Source: DAIOEK01 sp036746315 (GTDB taxonomy: Bacteria; Chloroflexota; Anaerolineae; Anaerolineales; Anaerolineaceae). From it: a stretch of 64,000 nt of DNA. Made by a program: the position numbers and the translations under genes. The stretch covers positions 3,585-67,584 of the forward strand of contig DAIOEK010000009.1 of the NCBI GenBank assembly GCA_036746315.1, given 5' to 3'. Of the stretch, positions 15,335 to 24,338 are shown piece by piece (the first letter of the stretch is position 1; each line of letters begins with the position of its first letter). The notes below the pieces were generated by a model that was not told the DNA's origin, made no database searches, and saw only the letters and a list, made by a program, of their open reading frames with translations.

Positions 15335-17224
15335 ATGAGATCGAAACTGTTTTATTTATTGCTTCTGGGCACCCTGCTGGTAAGTGCGTGCACACCGCAG
15401 GCAACCCCCATCGCCGCCACGGATGTGCCGGCAGTTGACAATCCGACAGCCACCGCGGTACCCCCGACGGCTGAGCCGACAACACCACCCGAGCCGAAAA
15501 ATCTGACGGTTCTGGCAGCGGCTTCGTTGACCGAATCGTTTACCGAGATCGGTAAGGAATTCGAGAACCAGAACCCGGGTGTCACCGTCACCTTCAGCTT
15601 TGCAGGCTCGCAGCAGCTTGCCCAACAGCTTGGCCAGGGCGCCGAAGCGGACGTATTCGCCAGCGCCAGCAAGAAATACATGGACCAAATGGTTGAAGCC
15701 GGTATTGTCAAGCAGGAGGATGCGGCGACCTTCGCAAGGAACCGTCTGGTGGTAATCTACCCCATCGATAATCCGGCAGGGCTGACCGGCTTAAAAGACC
15801 TCACCAAAGCAGGTGTGAAGATCGACCTGGCAGACAAGTCGGTCCCGGTGGGGCAGTATTCCCTGGATTTTCTCGATAAAGCCGTCAATGACCCCGAATT
15901 CGGCGCCACTTACAAAGATGATGTGCTGAACAACGTAGTCTCCTACGAGGAGAATGTAAAAGCGGTCCTTACCAAGGTATCGCTGGGCGAAGCCGATGCC
16001 GGCATCGTATACGTGACAGACATCACCCCCGACGCAGCCGGTAAAGTGGGCAGAATTGACATCCCGGACGAATTGAACACCATTGCCACCTATCCGCTGG
16101 GAGCGGTAAGCGCCAGCAAGGAATATGAACTAGCCAAAACATTCACCGATTTTGTCCTTTCCGCTTCAGGTCAGCAGATCCTGGCAAACTATGGTTTCGT
16201 TCCAGCAGTTCAGAGTGAAACCGGAGGCAGCTTCACCGTCACTGACGCCCTGGGTCGCACCGTCACCTTCGAGAAGCCGCCGCAGCGGATTGTGCTTACC
16301 GGCAAAGCCCTCTTCATGATCGCAGATGCCATCTATCTGTTCCCCGAGGCGGGCGAGAGGGTGGTAGCATTGGGTTCGACTACGCAGGGGACGGGCAATT
16401 TTATCCCCTTGATCGACTCCAGCTTTGACAGCAAGATGAAATTGGATAGCAGCGCCGGTCCGGAGCAGGTGGCAGCCGCACAGCCGGATTGCGTCATCAT
16501 GAAGAGTACCAATGCGGAAACTACCGGCAAGGCGATTGAAGAATTAAACATCCCGGTGGTATACCTCGATTTTGAAACTTCGGAACAATACCAGCGTGAT
16601 CTTGCCACACTCGGTCAACTGTTTCAGAACCCCGAGCAGGCTGCCAGGCTGGCTGCTTATTACCAGAACAAGGTGAAAGCCATCAGCGATGCCGTTTCCG
16701 GGGTAAAGGAAGAAGAAAAGCCCAAGACGCTTTTGCTTTATTACAGCGACAAGGATGGGAATGTGGCTTTCAATGTCCCTCCGATGAGCTGGATGCAGAC
16801 CTATCTGGTGCAAACAGCCGGCGGAAAAGCGGTATGGGAAGACGCCAACCCCGGTGGAGGCTGGACCAAGGTCAGCCTGGAACAAGTTGCCGCCTGGGAC
16901 CCCGACACGATCTTCCTGGTCGCCTATTTCAACCCGGTCAACGACATTGTCAACAACCTCAAAGCCGATCCCCAGTGGCAGAGCCTCAAAGCTGTCAAGA
17001 ACAACCAGATCTTTGGTTTCGCCACGGATGTCTACAGTTGGGATCAGCCTGACACCCGCTGGATCCTGGGCTTATCCTGGGTAGCCAGCAAACTCCACCC
17101 GGATCTTTTCCCCGGTTATGACGCCAAAGCGGCCGCGCAGGAGTTCTATCAAGACCTGTACGGAATGAGCGCCGAAGACTTCACAGCCAAAATCGCTCCG
17201 CTCTTCACTGGCGCTGTGGAATAA
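15335..17224 (+). CDS. Fused binding lipoprotein: ModA-like domain plus BtuF/FepB-like domain
   Basis: This 629-residue protein starts with a lipoprotein signal with lipobox VSAC (Cys19) and a Thr/Pro linker (20-55). Residues about 57-295 are a ModA-type oxyanion-binding domain opening LTVLAAASLTESF. Residues about 302-629 are a separate metal/cofactor-binding type III domain of the BtuF/FepB class, opening FTVTDALGRTVTFEKPPQRI. Such receptors normally pair with different permeases, so one chain serving both is unusual. The ATG at 15335 has TAAGGAGAG upstream. Only a ModB-type permease is adjacent. The ligand of the second half is unknown. Confidence 0.88.
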   Translation: MRSKLFYLLLLGTLLVSACTPQATPIAATDVPAVDNPTATAVPPTAEPTTPPEPKNLTVLAAASLTESFTEIGKEFENQNPGVTVTFSFAGSQQLAQQLGQGAEADVFASASKKYMDQMVEAGIVKQEDAATFARNRLVVIYPIDNPAGLTGLKDLTKAGVKIDLADKSVPVGQYSLDFLDKAVNDPEFGATYKDDVLNNVVSYEENVKAVLTKVSLGEADAGIVYVTDITPDAAGKVGRIDIPDELNTIATYPLGAVSASKEYELAKTFTDFVLSASGQQILANYGFVPAVQSETGGSFTVTDALGRTVTFEKPPQRIVLTGKALFMIADAIYLFPEAGERVVALGSTTQGTGNFIPLIDSSFDSKMKLDSSAGPEQVAAAQPDCVIMKSTNAETTGKAIEELNIPVVYLDFETSEQYQRDLATLGQLFQNPEQAARLAAYYQNKVKAISDAVSGVKEEEKPKTLLLYYSDKDGNVAFNVPPMSWMQTYLVQTAGGKAVWEDANPGGGWTKVSLEQVAAWDPDTIFLVAYFNPVNDIVNNLKADPQWQSLKAVKNNQIFGFATDVYSWDQPDTRWILGLSWVASKLHPDLFPGYDAKAAAQEFYQDLYGMSAEDFTAKIAPLFTGAVE

Positions 17225-17253
17225 ACTACCAGAAGTCTCCAGGAGACTTGTCC

Positions 17254-17286
17254 AACAACAGCCATTCAAAATGAATGGCTGTTGTT
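17254..17286 (+). terminator. Terminator hairpin after the fused binding lipoprotein gene
   Basis: A 15-bp perfect stem, AACAACAGCCATTCA (17254-17268) and TGAATGGCTGTTGTT (17272-17286), starts 29 bp after the stop. The right arm itself is T-rich. It also faces the convergent gene ending at 17317. Confidence 0.7.
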
Positions 17287-17316
17287 ATTCTCCTCCAGCG
17301 TCAGCCTGCAGTACAC

Positions 17317-18180
17317 CTACCGCCAAATCTGGTAAGTGAAGGTTTTCGAGAGCGGATGAGGCATCAGCTTGATATTAAGATCGTGATTGGTCAGGGTGAC
17401 GTACACGACTTCATCGGTATCGCTGATCAAGCGGTCAGTCTCATCAAAGCCCATGGACTTAATGGAATCGATGTATGCATTCACCTCTGGCGTGCCTGCC
17501 TCAAAGGTGCAGGTGAGCTGATATCCGCCCGCGCTCAGATTGGCGATGTTGGTCAACCGGCAGCCTTCCGGCTGGGGAAAACAGCCCGCAATATCCTGCG
17601 GCCATTCTTTTTCTTCTGTCGAACTGCCCGGATAATTCGCCCTGCCCTGAAGCATGATATCCAGGGTTGCCAGATCCTTTCCATATTCCAGGCGCATAAA
17701 GATTTCGCCCTTCTTGAATTCGATCGCGTCATAATCACCACTTTTCAAGCGTTCCTCCGAATCATCGGGGAAGCCGGGCGCAGTATATACGATCATGGTG
17801 ATTTCAAAGCTCTGTTTCCTGCATTGATCGACATACTGTTCCACAACCCCGGGAGAAATGGGTTTGTAGAATATACGGGTGGTCGATTGCCCATCCCCCA
17901 TCACTGTGGTGATTGCACCATCCAGAACGGGGATGTCATCCGGCAGCGTATCAGGCCAGGTGTTGCCGAAAAGCCCCTGCGGCATTTCTCGGGCGAATGG
18001 GTCTGCTCCATCTGAAGGCGTCTGACCGGCACCCCTGGTGGGGATAGGAGGCATATCAATCATCGGCTGCGGATTTTCTTTCTCAGCTACATCAGGCACT
18101 GCCGGACTGGTTGTCCCACAACTCACCATTAACAAGCAAATCAACAAAAGGATTATTAACCGTTTGAGGTCTGTCTTCAT
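17317..18180 (-). CDS. Lipoprotein of unknown function
   Basis: This 287-residue protein has a lipoprotein signal with lipobox MVSC (Cys21) and a Pro-rich linker to about 75. Two similar extracytoplasmic parts follow; each contains a segment like 'DQCRKQSFEI' or 'IDSIKSMGFDE', suggesting a duplicated small alpha/beta unit. The start is set by GGAGGGG before the ATG at 18180; a longer frame lacks a signal start. No family recognised. It stands alone and converges with the preceding operon. Confidence 0.65.
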   Translation of the reverse strand: MKTDLKRLIILLLICLLMVSCGTTSPAVPDVAEKENPQPMIDMPPIPTRGAGQTPSDGADPFAREMPQGLFGNTWPDTLPDDIPVLDGAITTVMGDGQSTTRIFYKPISPGVVEQYVDQCRKQSFEITMIVYTAPGFPDDSEERLKSGDYDAIEFKKGEIFMRLEYGKDLATLDIMLQGRANYPGSSTEEKEWPQDIAGCFPQPEGCRLTNIANLSAGGYQLTCTFEAGTPEVNAYIDSIKSMGFDETDRLISDTDEVVYVTLTNHDLNIKLMPHPLSKTFTYQIWR

Positions 18181-18291
18181 ATTTCCCCTCCAAACACGCC
18201 TTCGATCCATGTTTAATTATCAATTATGCCTGTTTCGCAACATTGTTTCGGACGTCACGACGCTGATGAAGCAATTTTTATCATCCTAAAA

Positions 18292-18924
18292 TCAATAGTC
18301 CGGGTACAACCCGCCATTGGCTTCCATCCAATCGACAATACGCTCAACTGCGGCGGGAATGTCGTTATCCGAAATATCCACCTCCAGCATCGGCAGCTTC
18401 GATTCGGAGACAAGCCGCCGCATCAACGCCTGTTCCCTGTAGAACAGGTCAAGGTTATCGTACTGCCCCGGGTTTCCCGACACCTTGAGGCGCTCATTCC
18501 TGGCGGCAGCGAATGAATCCTCCGTGCGGGTGAGGAAAACCAGCCTGAATCCAATCGGGCGCAGACGATCCTCCAACCAACAAAAATCATAATCATGGTT
18601 GTATCTGGATAATTGATATGCTCTGGTGGAAATGTGAAACCGGTCAACGATCCAGGAATAATACTTTTGCAGCTCGAACAAACGCAGCCAGGTCCGGTAC
18701 GTCTCCATCGCCAGGCGTTCTTCCTGCGGTTCGAAATTAATCAGCCCCCGCCCCCAGGGGAAATCGGTAAAGGCACACCACTCCGCTGAGATCAACGGTG
18801 AATGATAACGATATTTCCGCGGTCCGACCATGCGCGGATGCTCATTCAAGGCAAAAGCAATTTCCGTTTTGAATGTCAACCGGGTGCCTTCCAGGATGAC
18901 TTTGGGACACAATTTATTGGACAT
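18292..18924 (-). CDS. P-loop kinase-like protein with degenerate Walker A
   Basis: This 210-residue protein opens VILEGTRLTFKTE, matching the GxxxxxKT spacing of a P-loop but lacking the second glycine of nucleotide kinases. A Tyr/Arg-rich middle and an Arg-bearing segment FLTRTEDSFAAARNERL in the position of a kinase lid resemble thymidylate-kinase-like proteins. The ATG at 18924 has AGGTGG upstream; a GTG three codons earlier is possible. Substrate unknown; activity should not be assumed. It is likely co-transcribed with the flavin-type gene ending at 18939. Confidence 0.5.
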   Translation of the reverse strand: MSNKLCPKVILEGTRLTFKTEIAFALNEHPRMVGPRKYRYHSPLISAEWCAFTDFPWGRGLINFEPQEERLAMETYRTWLRLFELQKYYSWIVDRFHISTRAYQLSRYNHDYDFCWLEDRLRPIGFRLVFLTRTEDSFAAARNERLKVSGNPGQYDNLDLFYREQALMRRLVSESKLPMLEVDISDNDIPAAVERIVDWMEANGGLYPDY

Positions 18925-18938
18925 TCCACCCACCTAAT

Positions 18939-19415
18939 TTAAGCCAATTCATTAACAACATCGATTTTTACCAGAGCGATCCGCCGTGCATATTCAAGCA
19001 GATCGTTTCGCTGCGGCGGCATGGATACCCCGCCTGAACGCATCATCATCCCAACCATGCGGGGATGTTTCGATAACCGGTACGCCAGAAAATCCGCAAT
19101 TTTTTCCACATCCGTCACCGTCTGTGCCTGGCCAGCAAAGCGCCGCGATTTCACACGGATTTTTACCCGCGGATTCACCAGAATATTCCGGTACCAGTCT
19201 GTTCTTTCCCCGAAAGCGGCTGCCACGTAAAAGCATCCATCGATCTCCTCGTACTGTAGCGGCGTGACCCGTTCCCGGCCGCTTTTTCTGCCCGTGGTGG
19301 TCAACAACAGGACAATCCTGCCAATCAGCAGACCCAAACCAATTGCATATGCAATCTGTGGCGGAAGGTGGATCAGGTGCAATACTTTTCTGGGGACTTT
19401 TTGTAAAACGGTCAT
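18939..19415 (-). CDS. Nitroreductase/deazaflavin-dependent oxidoreductase family protein (Ddn-like)
   Basis: This 158-residue protein has a split-barrel flavin-binding fold with the family pattern LLLTTTGRKSGRERVTPLQY and DWYRNILVNPRV. These are typical of the F420-dependent Ddn/DUF385 group found in Actinobacteria and Chloroflexota. A hydrophobic N-terminal stretch (about 20-38) may associate it with the membrane. The cofactor (F420 or FMN) is inferred from family only. It forms a two-gene unit with the kinase-like gene. Confidence 0.82.
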   Translation of the reverse strand: MTVLQKVPRKVLHLIHLPPQIAYAIGLGLLIGRIVLLLTTTGRKSGRERVTPLQYEEIDGCFYVAAAFGERTDWYRNILVNPRVKIRVKSRRFAGQAQTVTDVEKIADFLAYRLSKHPRMVGMMMRSGGVSMPPQRNDLLEYARRIALVKIDVVNELA

Positions 19416-19645
19416 GGCTTTTCCCGCCTCATCTTAAACTCTATGAGCATCCATCTTTACTATAGCAGACATTCCAAAACAAATTACATCCATTCGTATT
19501 TTCCAACACCGAACGCACAACTTGATAACACAGCATACTTATCCCGTTTCAAAGGCTCTTGGTCTTTGAAGGGAAATCCAGCGGAACCGGTCAACCGTCT
19601 GCCACCGCAAGGCATGCATTGTATTGTTTGATTGACAGAGATATT

Positions 19646-21424
19646 TTATTTCAGCGGCCACAAAAGAGGCGTGAGGGTAATGGCGATGATGTAAACCACC
19701 ACGGTCAATAAACCACCCACCTTGAAAAAATCCATAAAGCGGTAACGCCCGGGGCCGTAAACCATCAAACAGGCAGGTTCCAGGGGCGTCAGGTAGGAAG
19801 TGCTTGCCGCGATGGCGATCATCATGGCAAACGTGCGCGGATTCAAGCCCATTTGCACGGCAGTCTGCAATGCAAGCGGAATCACCACTGCGGCTGCCGC
19901 CTGATTGGACATGGGCTGGGTCAACAGAACGGTCAGCACGAAGAAGCCGGTCAGCAGCCACAACGGATTCAACGTTCCCACGAGTGCGGTCAGGCGCTCA
20001 GCCAAAAACGCCGCCGTACCGGTGGTCTGCATGGCAGTGCCCAGTGACAGCATACACCCGATGAGGATGATCACCCGCCATTCCACCCGGCGATACGCAT
20101 CCTCGGGTGTGATGCTGCGCGTCACAAATACCAGCAAAGCGCCCAGCAGCATTGCCATCGGCAGGGGAATGATCTTCAACGAGCCAAGTATCAAAGACGC
20201 GACAAAAATCCCCATCACCTTCCAGGCTCGCGAACGGTTAAAACGCTGCAAATCCACCATACCCAACACATCAAAAGTATTATCCGCCTGTAAATCCACA
20301 ATCTGTTTGGAATTACCCTGCACCAGCAGCACATCCCCCATCTGCAAACGGGTATCTGCGATCTTGGAATGGATGACCCCGGAGCGCCGGTTGATGGCGA
20401 GGATCTGCACCTGATAGCGATCCCTCATCAGCAAACCCTTGGGCGTGCGTCCAATGAATGGCGAACTGGGCAATAGAAACACCTCCGCCAAACGCAGCCC
20501 GTCACCCTGCAAATCCATATCGGAGAATTTTGCATCCGCCTGGATGGCGATACCGACAACATCTTTGATTTTCAGAATTGATTCCGAAGACCCCTCGACC
20601 AGCAGTGCATCGCCGGCTTCCAGGATGGTTTCAGCGGCAGGATCAAGCTGCCGGTGCCCACCGCGGATGATTGCCAGTACCATGAGATCGAAGTTCTGCC
20701 CCAGACCTGATTTTGCCAGGGTGTGCCCTTCCAACGGCGAGCCGGGCAAAACCCGCAGTTCAGCCAGATAAGGACGCAGGTTGAAAGTCTCGGTGAGTGT
20801 GCCGGGCGTTTTGTGCCTGGGGATCAAATGCTGCCCAATGAGCAGCATATAGAGAATCCCGGCGAGCAGAATGGGGATACCGACGGGCGTCATTTCGAAC
20901 ATGCCAATCGGCGGCAAACCCGCCTGGGTCATCAACCCGCTCACCACGATATTGGTCGAGGTACTGATCAACGTCACCGAGCTTGCCAGTATCGCCGCGA
21001 AAGCCATTGGCATCAGCAAGCGCGAGGCGCTCATTTTGGCGCGCTGGCTTAGGCCCATAATCACCGGCATGAAGAAAGCTGCCGCAGCCGTGTTGTTGAT
21101 GATGGCGCTTAATCCGCCCACGGCCACCATAATTGCCGCCAGCAAACTGCGCGGATGATCTCCGGTGAATTGGAGTAATTTTCGGCTGACAACTTCCACA
21201 ACCCCGGTACGGATCATCGCCGCAGTCATCACCAGGATGCCGAGCATCAGCATAACCGTGTCGCTGCCAAAGCCGGCAAACGCCTTCTCCACCGGGACCA
21301 GCCCCAGGATGGTGAGCGAAACAAGCACTCCCAGCGCTGTGACATCCGGCGGCACCCACTCGAACGAGAACAGAACCAAGGCAATTGCCAGAATAATCAA
21401 AAGCAGCAAAATCGGTAAAGTCAT
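19646..21424 (-). CDS. SLC13/DASS-family sodium symporter with two TrkA-C domains
   Basis: This 592-residue protein has about eleven membrane helices arranged as two halves around a soluble insert (about 200-370) holding two RCK_C/TrkA-C-like domains (LAELRVLPGSPLEGHTLAKS and LRLAEVFLLPSSPFIGRTPK). It matches the 'SLC13 family permease' type that moves sulfate, dicarboxylates or phosphate with Na+. The motif ASTSYLTPLEPACLMVYGPG near the C-terminus is a conserved substrate/Na+ loop in this group. The ATG at 21424 has GGGGAG upstream. Substrate not determinable. Confidence 0.85.
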   Translation of the reverse strand: MTLPILLLLIILAIALVLFSFEWVPPDVTALGVLVSLTILGLVPVEKAFAGFGSDTVMLMLGILVMTAAMIRTGVVEVVSRKLLQFTGDHPRSLLAAIMVAVGGLSAIINNTAAAAFFMPVIMGLSQRAKMSASRLLMPMAFAAILASSVTLISTSTNIVVSGLMTQAGLPPIGMFEMTPVGIPILLAGILYMLLIGQHLIPRHKTPGTLTETFNLRPYLAELRVLPGSPLEGHTLAKSGLGQNFDLMVLAIIRGGHRQLDPAAETILEAGDALLVEGSSESILKIKDVVGIAIQADAKFSDMDLQGDGLRLAEVFLLPSSPFIGRTPKGLLMRDRYQVQILAINRRSGVIHSKIADTRLQMGDVLLVQGNSKQIVDLQADNTFDVLGMVDLQRFNRSRAWKVMGIFVASLILGSLKIIPLPMAMLLGALLVFVTRSITPEDAYRRVEWRVIILIGCMLSLGTAMQTTGTAAFLAERLTALVGTLNPLWLLTGFFVLTVLLTQPMSNQAAAAVVIPLALQTAVQMGLNPRTFAMMIAIAASTSYLTPLEPACLMVYGPGRYRFMDFFKVGGLLTVVVYIIAITLTPLLWPLK

Positions 21425-21519
21425 GAACGGCAAACTCCCCGGGGATCGATGGTTTGTTCCGGCAGCCTGCCGGAGGTGACTGGAGCGAAATTTCTATTGC
21501 GGAACATAAGGTGGGGCAA

Positions 21520-22011
21520 TCACTTTGTACCCGTCAGGTCAACAAAGTGTTCACGATGGTGCTCGAGCGAACCATCCATGACGTCGGCAAGGGCATATCC
21601 GGGAAGCCAGGAAAACTTGCCCTCAGTAAACAAATCTTCCTCCGGCACAGTTTCAAAAAGTTCAATAAAGCGTTCAAACCCCGAACGCCACATATGGAAG
21701 ACATCCTGCCAGGCAAGATCACGAAACATTTGATAAATCCGCTCATTCTCCGGGTCAACATCGCCGGTGTCCGGATCGCCGCTTTGCAGCCAGATCGGTT
21801 TAACCGGAGCGTGTTTCTGCAGGGCGGCCTCCAACCTCGCAATGGACAGTTGCTGCCAGGCATGTAAATGCGCCACCTTATCCTTGATGGAGAGACTTTC
21901 CCCAGGAAGAGGCGTGATCAAATCACTTTCGGAGTATTGGTGGAGCAAATCCTGCCAGCGGGTGAATTCAGCGTTCAAATCATGCAATATTATGTCTTTC
22001 CTGTTCATCAT
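21520..22011 (-). CDS. ClbS/DfsB-type four-helix protein (DinB-like)
   Basis: This 163-residue protein has the order and motifs of the ClbS/DfsB family: 'SESDLITPLPGESLSIKDKVAHLHAWQQL' region near residues 27-55, a central HMWRSGFERF, and a C-terminal HHREHFVDL. Members include the colibactin-resistance hydrolase ClbS, but most are uncharacterised. The ATG at 22011 has AGGTG upstream; the next codon is also ATG. Single gene, no informative neighbours. Confidence 0.72.
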   Translation of the reverse strand: MMNRKDIILHDLNAEFTRWQDLLHQYSESDLITPLPGESLSIKDKVAHLHAWQQLSIARLEAALQKHAPVKPIWLQSGDPDTGDVDPENERIYQMFRDLAWQDVFHMWRSGFERFIELFETVPEEDLFTEGKFSWLPGYALADVMDGSLEHHREHFVDLTGTK

Positions 22012-22076
22012 TTGCACCTGTAAACAATTTGCAATTTTCAATCATGAATTCTAATTGATTTTTGAGAAAGCCCGGC

Positions 22077-22754
22077 TCAAAATTTTTCAATACAGATTTG
22101 TGATCTCCGGGCGGAATATAAAAGCCGGTGTTTTTCCAATAATTCCGTGCCCAGAATACCCTGCACGTTTGCCGCCATTAATGTTGCCTCCAGCATTTCA
22201 GGAAGATTGCCGAAGCAAAGATCAAAAATCTGCGATCCGATCTTCAACGGCAGGGTATACGTTTCGGTGGAAAAAACGCCAAAATCCGGATAAAAATCCT
22301 CCACCTTGCCATCCGCCTGGTAGGCGGACGTAATTTCAAAAGCCAGGTAAGAGATTTTCGCTCCGGTGTCGAAAAACAGGCGCATTGCTTTCCCGTCGAT
22401 GGCGGCGAGGATGACCGGGATGCCCCTGAAATTATCGATGGCAACCGGCTCAGAGGTCAACGTCAGAATTTCACCCGCGAAATGGATATTACCGGCAGCC
22501 GGGTCGATCAGCACATCAAATTGATTGAGGATATCGACCCCGATCAAAGCATCCAGTTCACAGCCGACATTTTTGCCAAGCGCCCCCAGATTGATGCCCA
22601 GATATCGATCGGGCAATTCGGCTGCCATGCCGGCAAAATTCAAAACAGGCTCTTTGGAGATGCTGGAAGGCGCCCCGGTATCCACCAGATATCGTTTCTG
22701 ATCATCCGTTACAATCATGTGCCCGTCCAATACAGTGTAGGGGTAAGTGTTCAT
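22077..22754 (-). CDS. Two-lobed retropepsin-like aspartic protease candidate
   Basis: This 225-residue cytoplasmic protein contains two copies of a retropepsin signature in one chain. Lobe 1 has VDTGA with Asp25 and LIGVDIL (70-76). Lobe 2 has FDTGA with Asp129 and ILGTELL (200-206). Retroviral-type proteases work as dimers of one lobe, so this is a natural fused pseudo-dimer similar in principle to pepsin but much shorter. No signal peptide. The start has GGAAGG ten bases upstream. Proteolytic activity is inferred from the two intact DTG motifs. Alternatively it may be a non-proteolytic aspartyl-protease-like domain protein. Confidence 0.65.
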   Translation of the reverse strand: MNTYPYTVLDGHMIVTDDQKRYLVDTGAPSSISKEPVLNFAGMAAELPDRYLGINLGALGKNVGCELDALIGVDILNQFDVLIDPAAGNIHFAGEILTLTSEPVAIDNFRGIPVILAAIDGKAMRLFFDTGAKISYLAFEITSAYQADGKVEDFYPDFGVFSTETYTLPLKIGSQIFDLCFGNLPEMLEATLMAANVQGILGTELLEKHRLLYSARRSQICIEKF

Positions 22755-22848
22755 TTGTTATTCACCTTCCCGTCGTAAGCATGTTTTTAACGTGGTGAAT
22801 TGATTATGACATAGTTTTAGTTTGCCCGCACCAGGGCAGTCCTTCAGC

Positions 22849-24318
22849 CTAATGCGGCAATATTTTCCATACATGCACCACCGGTTTAGCCTCATCGGCG
22901 TAAAGCTCCAGGACATACAAAAGACCGTTCTGCCGGTCAAAAGCTACATCCCCCACGCGATATCGCCGCTGGTCGCCCCAACCCAGGTTCACCAAATCCC
23001 ATTCAGGAGGGTCGAGGAACAAATGTTCATCGATATCCATCACTGCATAGGGCTGCGGTTCCCACGGCTGCATTTGTCCGGCTGCCACTCCGGCTAGGTC
23101 ATCCGGGTTGTAGAGGATGAACTGCGCATCGAATCTGTTTGACCACCAACCCCGATTGGAAACACACGTCCCCCGTTCTGCATCGCAGCAACCGGAAAGA
23201 TCTGCCGCTGTGCATAATGAGCCGTCTGCCAGACGGCACATATCCGCATAATCATCCGCACGGTTATCCACGCAAACGAGATCCGCGCCCGATGGGTGGA
23301 TGTATCCATACCAGTACTTATCGCCCGTGCCTTTCGTCCCGGCAAACAACACGGCACTCTCACCCGAAGCGGTCGTAATCCAGGTGCCGCCTTCCCATTC
23401 ATCCGCATGCTGGTACCCATTTAAACTGTGTGTAATCTCCGCAGAGTTGTATGAACTTTCATAAAGCAGCAGAGGAACCTCCTGCAGGTGCGCTCCATCC
23501 GGGGATGGTTCACCGTCATCCAACCAGGGACGATAAGCAAAGATGGATGGTCCCATGCCCCCCATGCCGCCATCGCGCATGCGACCGGTAGCCAGGTACC
23601 GTCCTCCGCTGTGGATATCCGCCCATTCTGCCGGGATTTCAAACATATAGCCATTGACGCTGTACGGATCGCGATTGCCGATATACCAGAATCCTTGCAC
23701 CGATGCGGCATCCAGATCTGGATCAAACCAGCCATGCGAAGGTTCAAGCTCTGACTGCAAGTGCTGTCCCCAGGCAAAATGAATCTTTGGACCGGTTTCG
23801 GGGCGATTTAAATATGCCATTCCCACCCGGGGAATTTCTTCCAGGTCGGTAAACTCACCCGCCAGAACATTTTGAAAATCCTGAATGAATTCCGCCGTTT
23901 CCAGATCTGCCAGGTTTTTTGAAATGACCGGGCGTGGAATGTTTATCTCGGCTACTTGATTGCCGTCGGGCAATTCCCCATATGCAAGCCGGTCATGCCC
24001 CATCACGAACAGGGAACCCGGCGTATCATCATTCCCATTGGGATCGCCCTCGGGGTTGAATGTCATGGCGTTTCCGCCGTAGGCAAATGTTTTTGGAGGC
24101 GTTGAATCGCCCGGCAAACGAAAAGCGCCCAGATACTCGAAATCCTCCGGGGCAAGCAACATCCCTGACGGGGAGGTGTTCGCAGCAGGCGTGCGCGTGG
24201 ACAGATCAGCCGCTTCGGGGGGTGGTGCTATGGATGAAACCAGCGGAGCGCCGCTTGTGCATCCTAGGGTTACCAATAGAACACCGGTCAACATTACCGG
24301 CATGAATTTTCTGATCAT
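22849..24318 (-). CDS. Large extracellular lipoprotein of unknown function
   Basis: This 490-residue protein has a lipoprotein signal with lipobox TLGC (Cys20) and a short linker. A soluble domain follows that begins LLAPEDFEYLGAFRLPG and contains several Gly/Asp/Trp-rich repeats, consistent with a beta-propeller but not proven. A Cys-rich loop near residues 390-415 could be disulfide-linked. The ATG at 24318 is chosen for the signal peptide. It follows the SGNH-like gene by 20 bp, so the two secreted proteins are likely co-expressed. Confidence 0.65.
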   Translation of the reverse strand: MIRKFMPVMLTGVLLVTLGCTSGAPLVSSIAPPPEAADLSTRTPAANTSPSGMLLAPEDFEYLGAFRLPGDSTPPKTFAYGGNAMTFNPEGDPNGNDDTPGSLFVMGHDRLAYGELPDGNQVAEINIPRPVISKNLADLETAEFIQDFQNVLAGEFTDLEEIPRVGMAYLNRPETGPKIHFAWGQHLQSELEPSHGWFDPDLDAASVQGFWYIGNRDPYSVNGYMFEIPAEWADIHSGGRYLATGRMRDGGMGGMGPSIFAYRPWLDDGEPSPDGAHLQEVPLLLYESSYNSAEITHSLNGYQHADEWEGGTWITTASGESAVLFAGTKGTGDKYWYGYIHPSGADLVCVDNRADDYADMCRLADGSLCTAADLSGCCDAERGTCVSNRGWWSNRFDAQFILYNPDDLAGVAAGQMQPWEPQPYAVMDIDEHLFLDPPEWDLVNLGWGDQRRYRVGDVAFDRQNGLLYVLELYADEAKPVVHVWKILPH

Positions 24319-24338
24319 GGCTGCCCGTCCCTTCCGCC

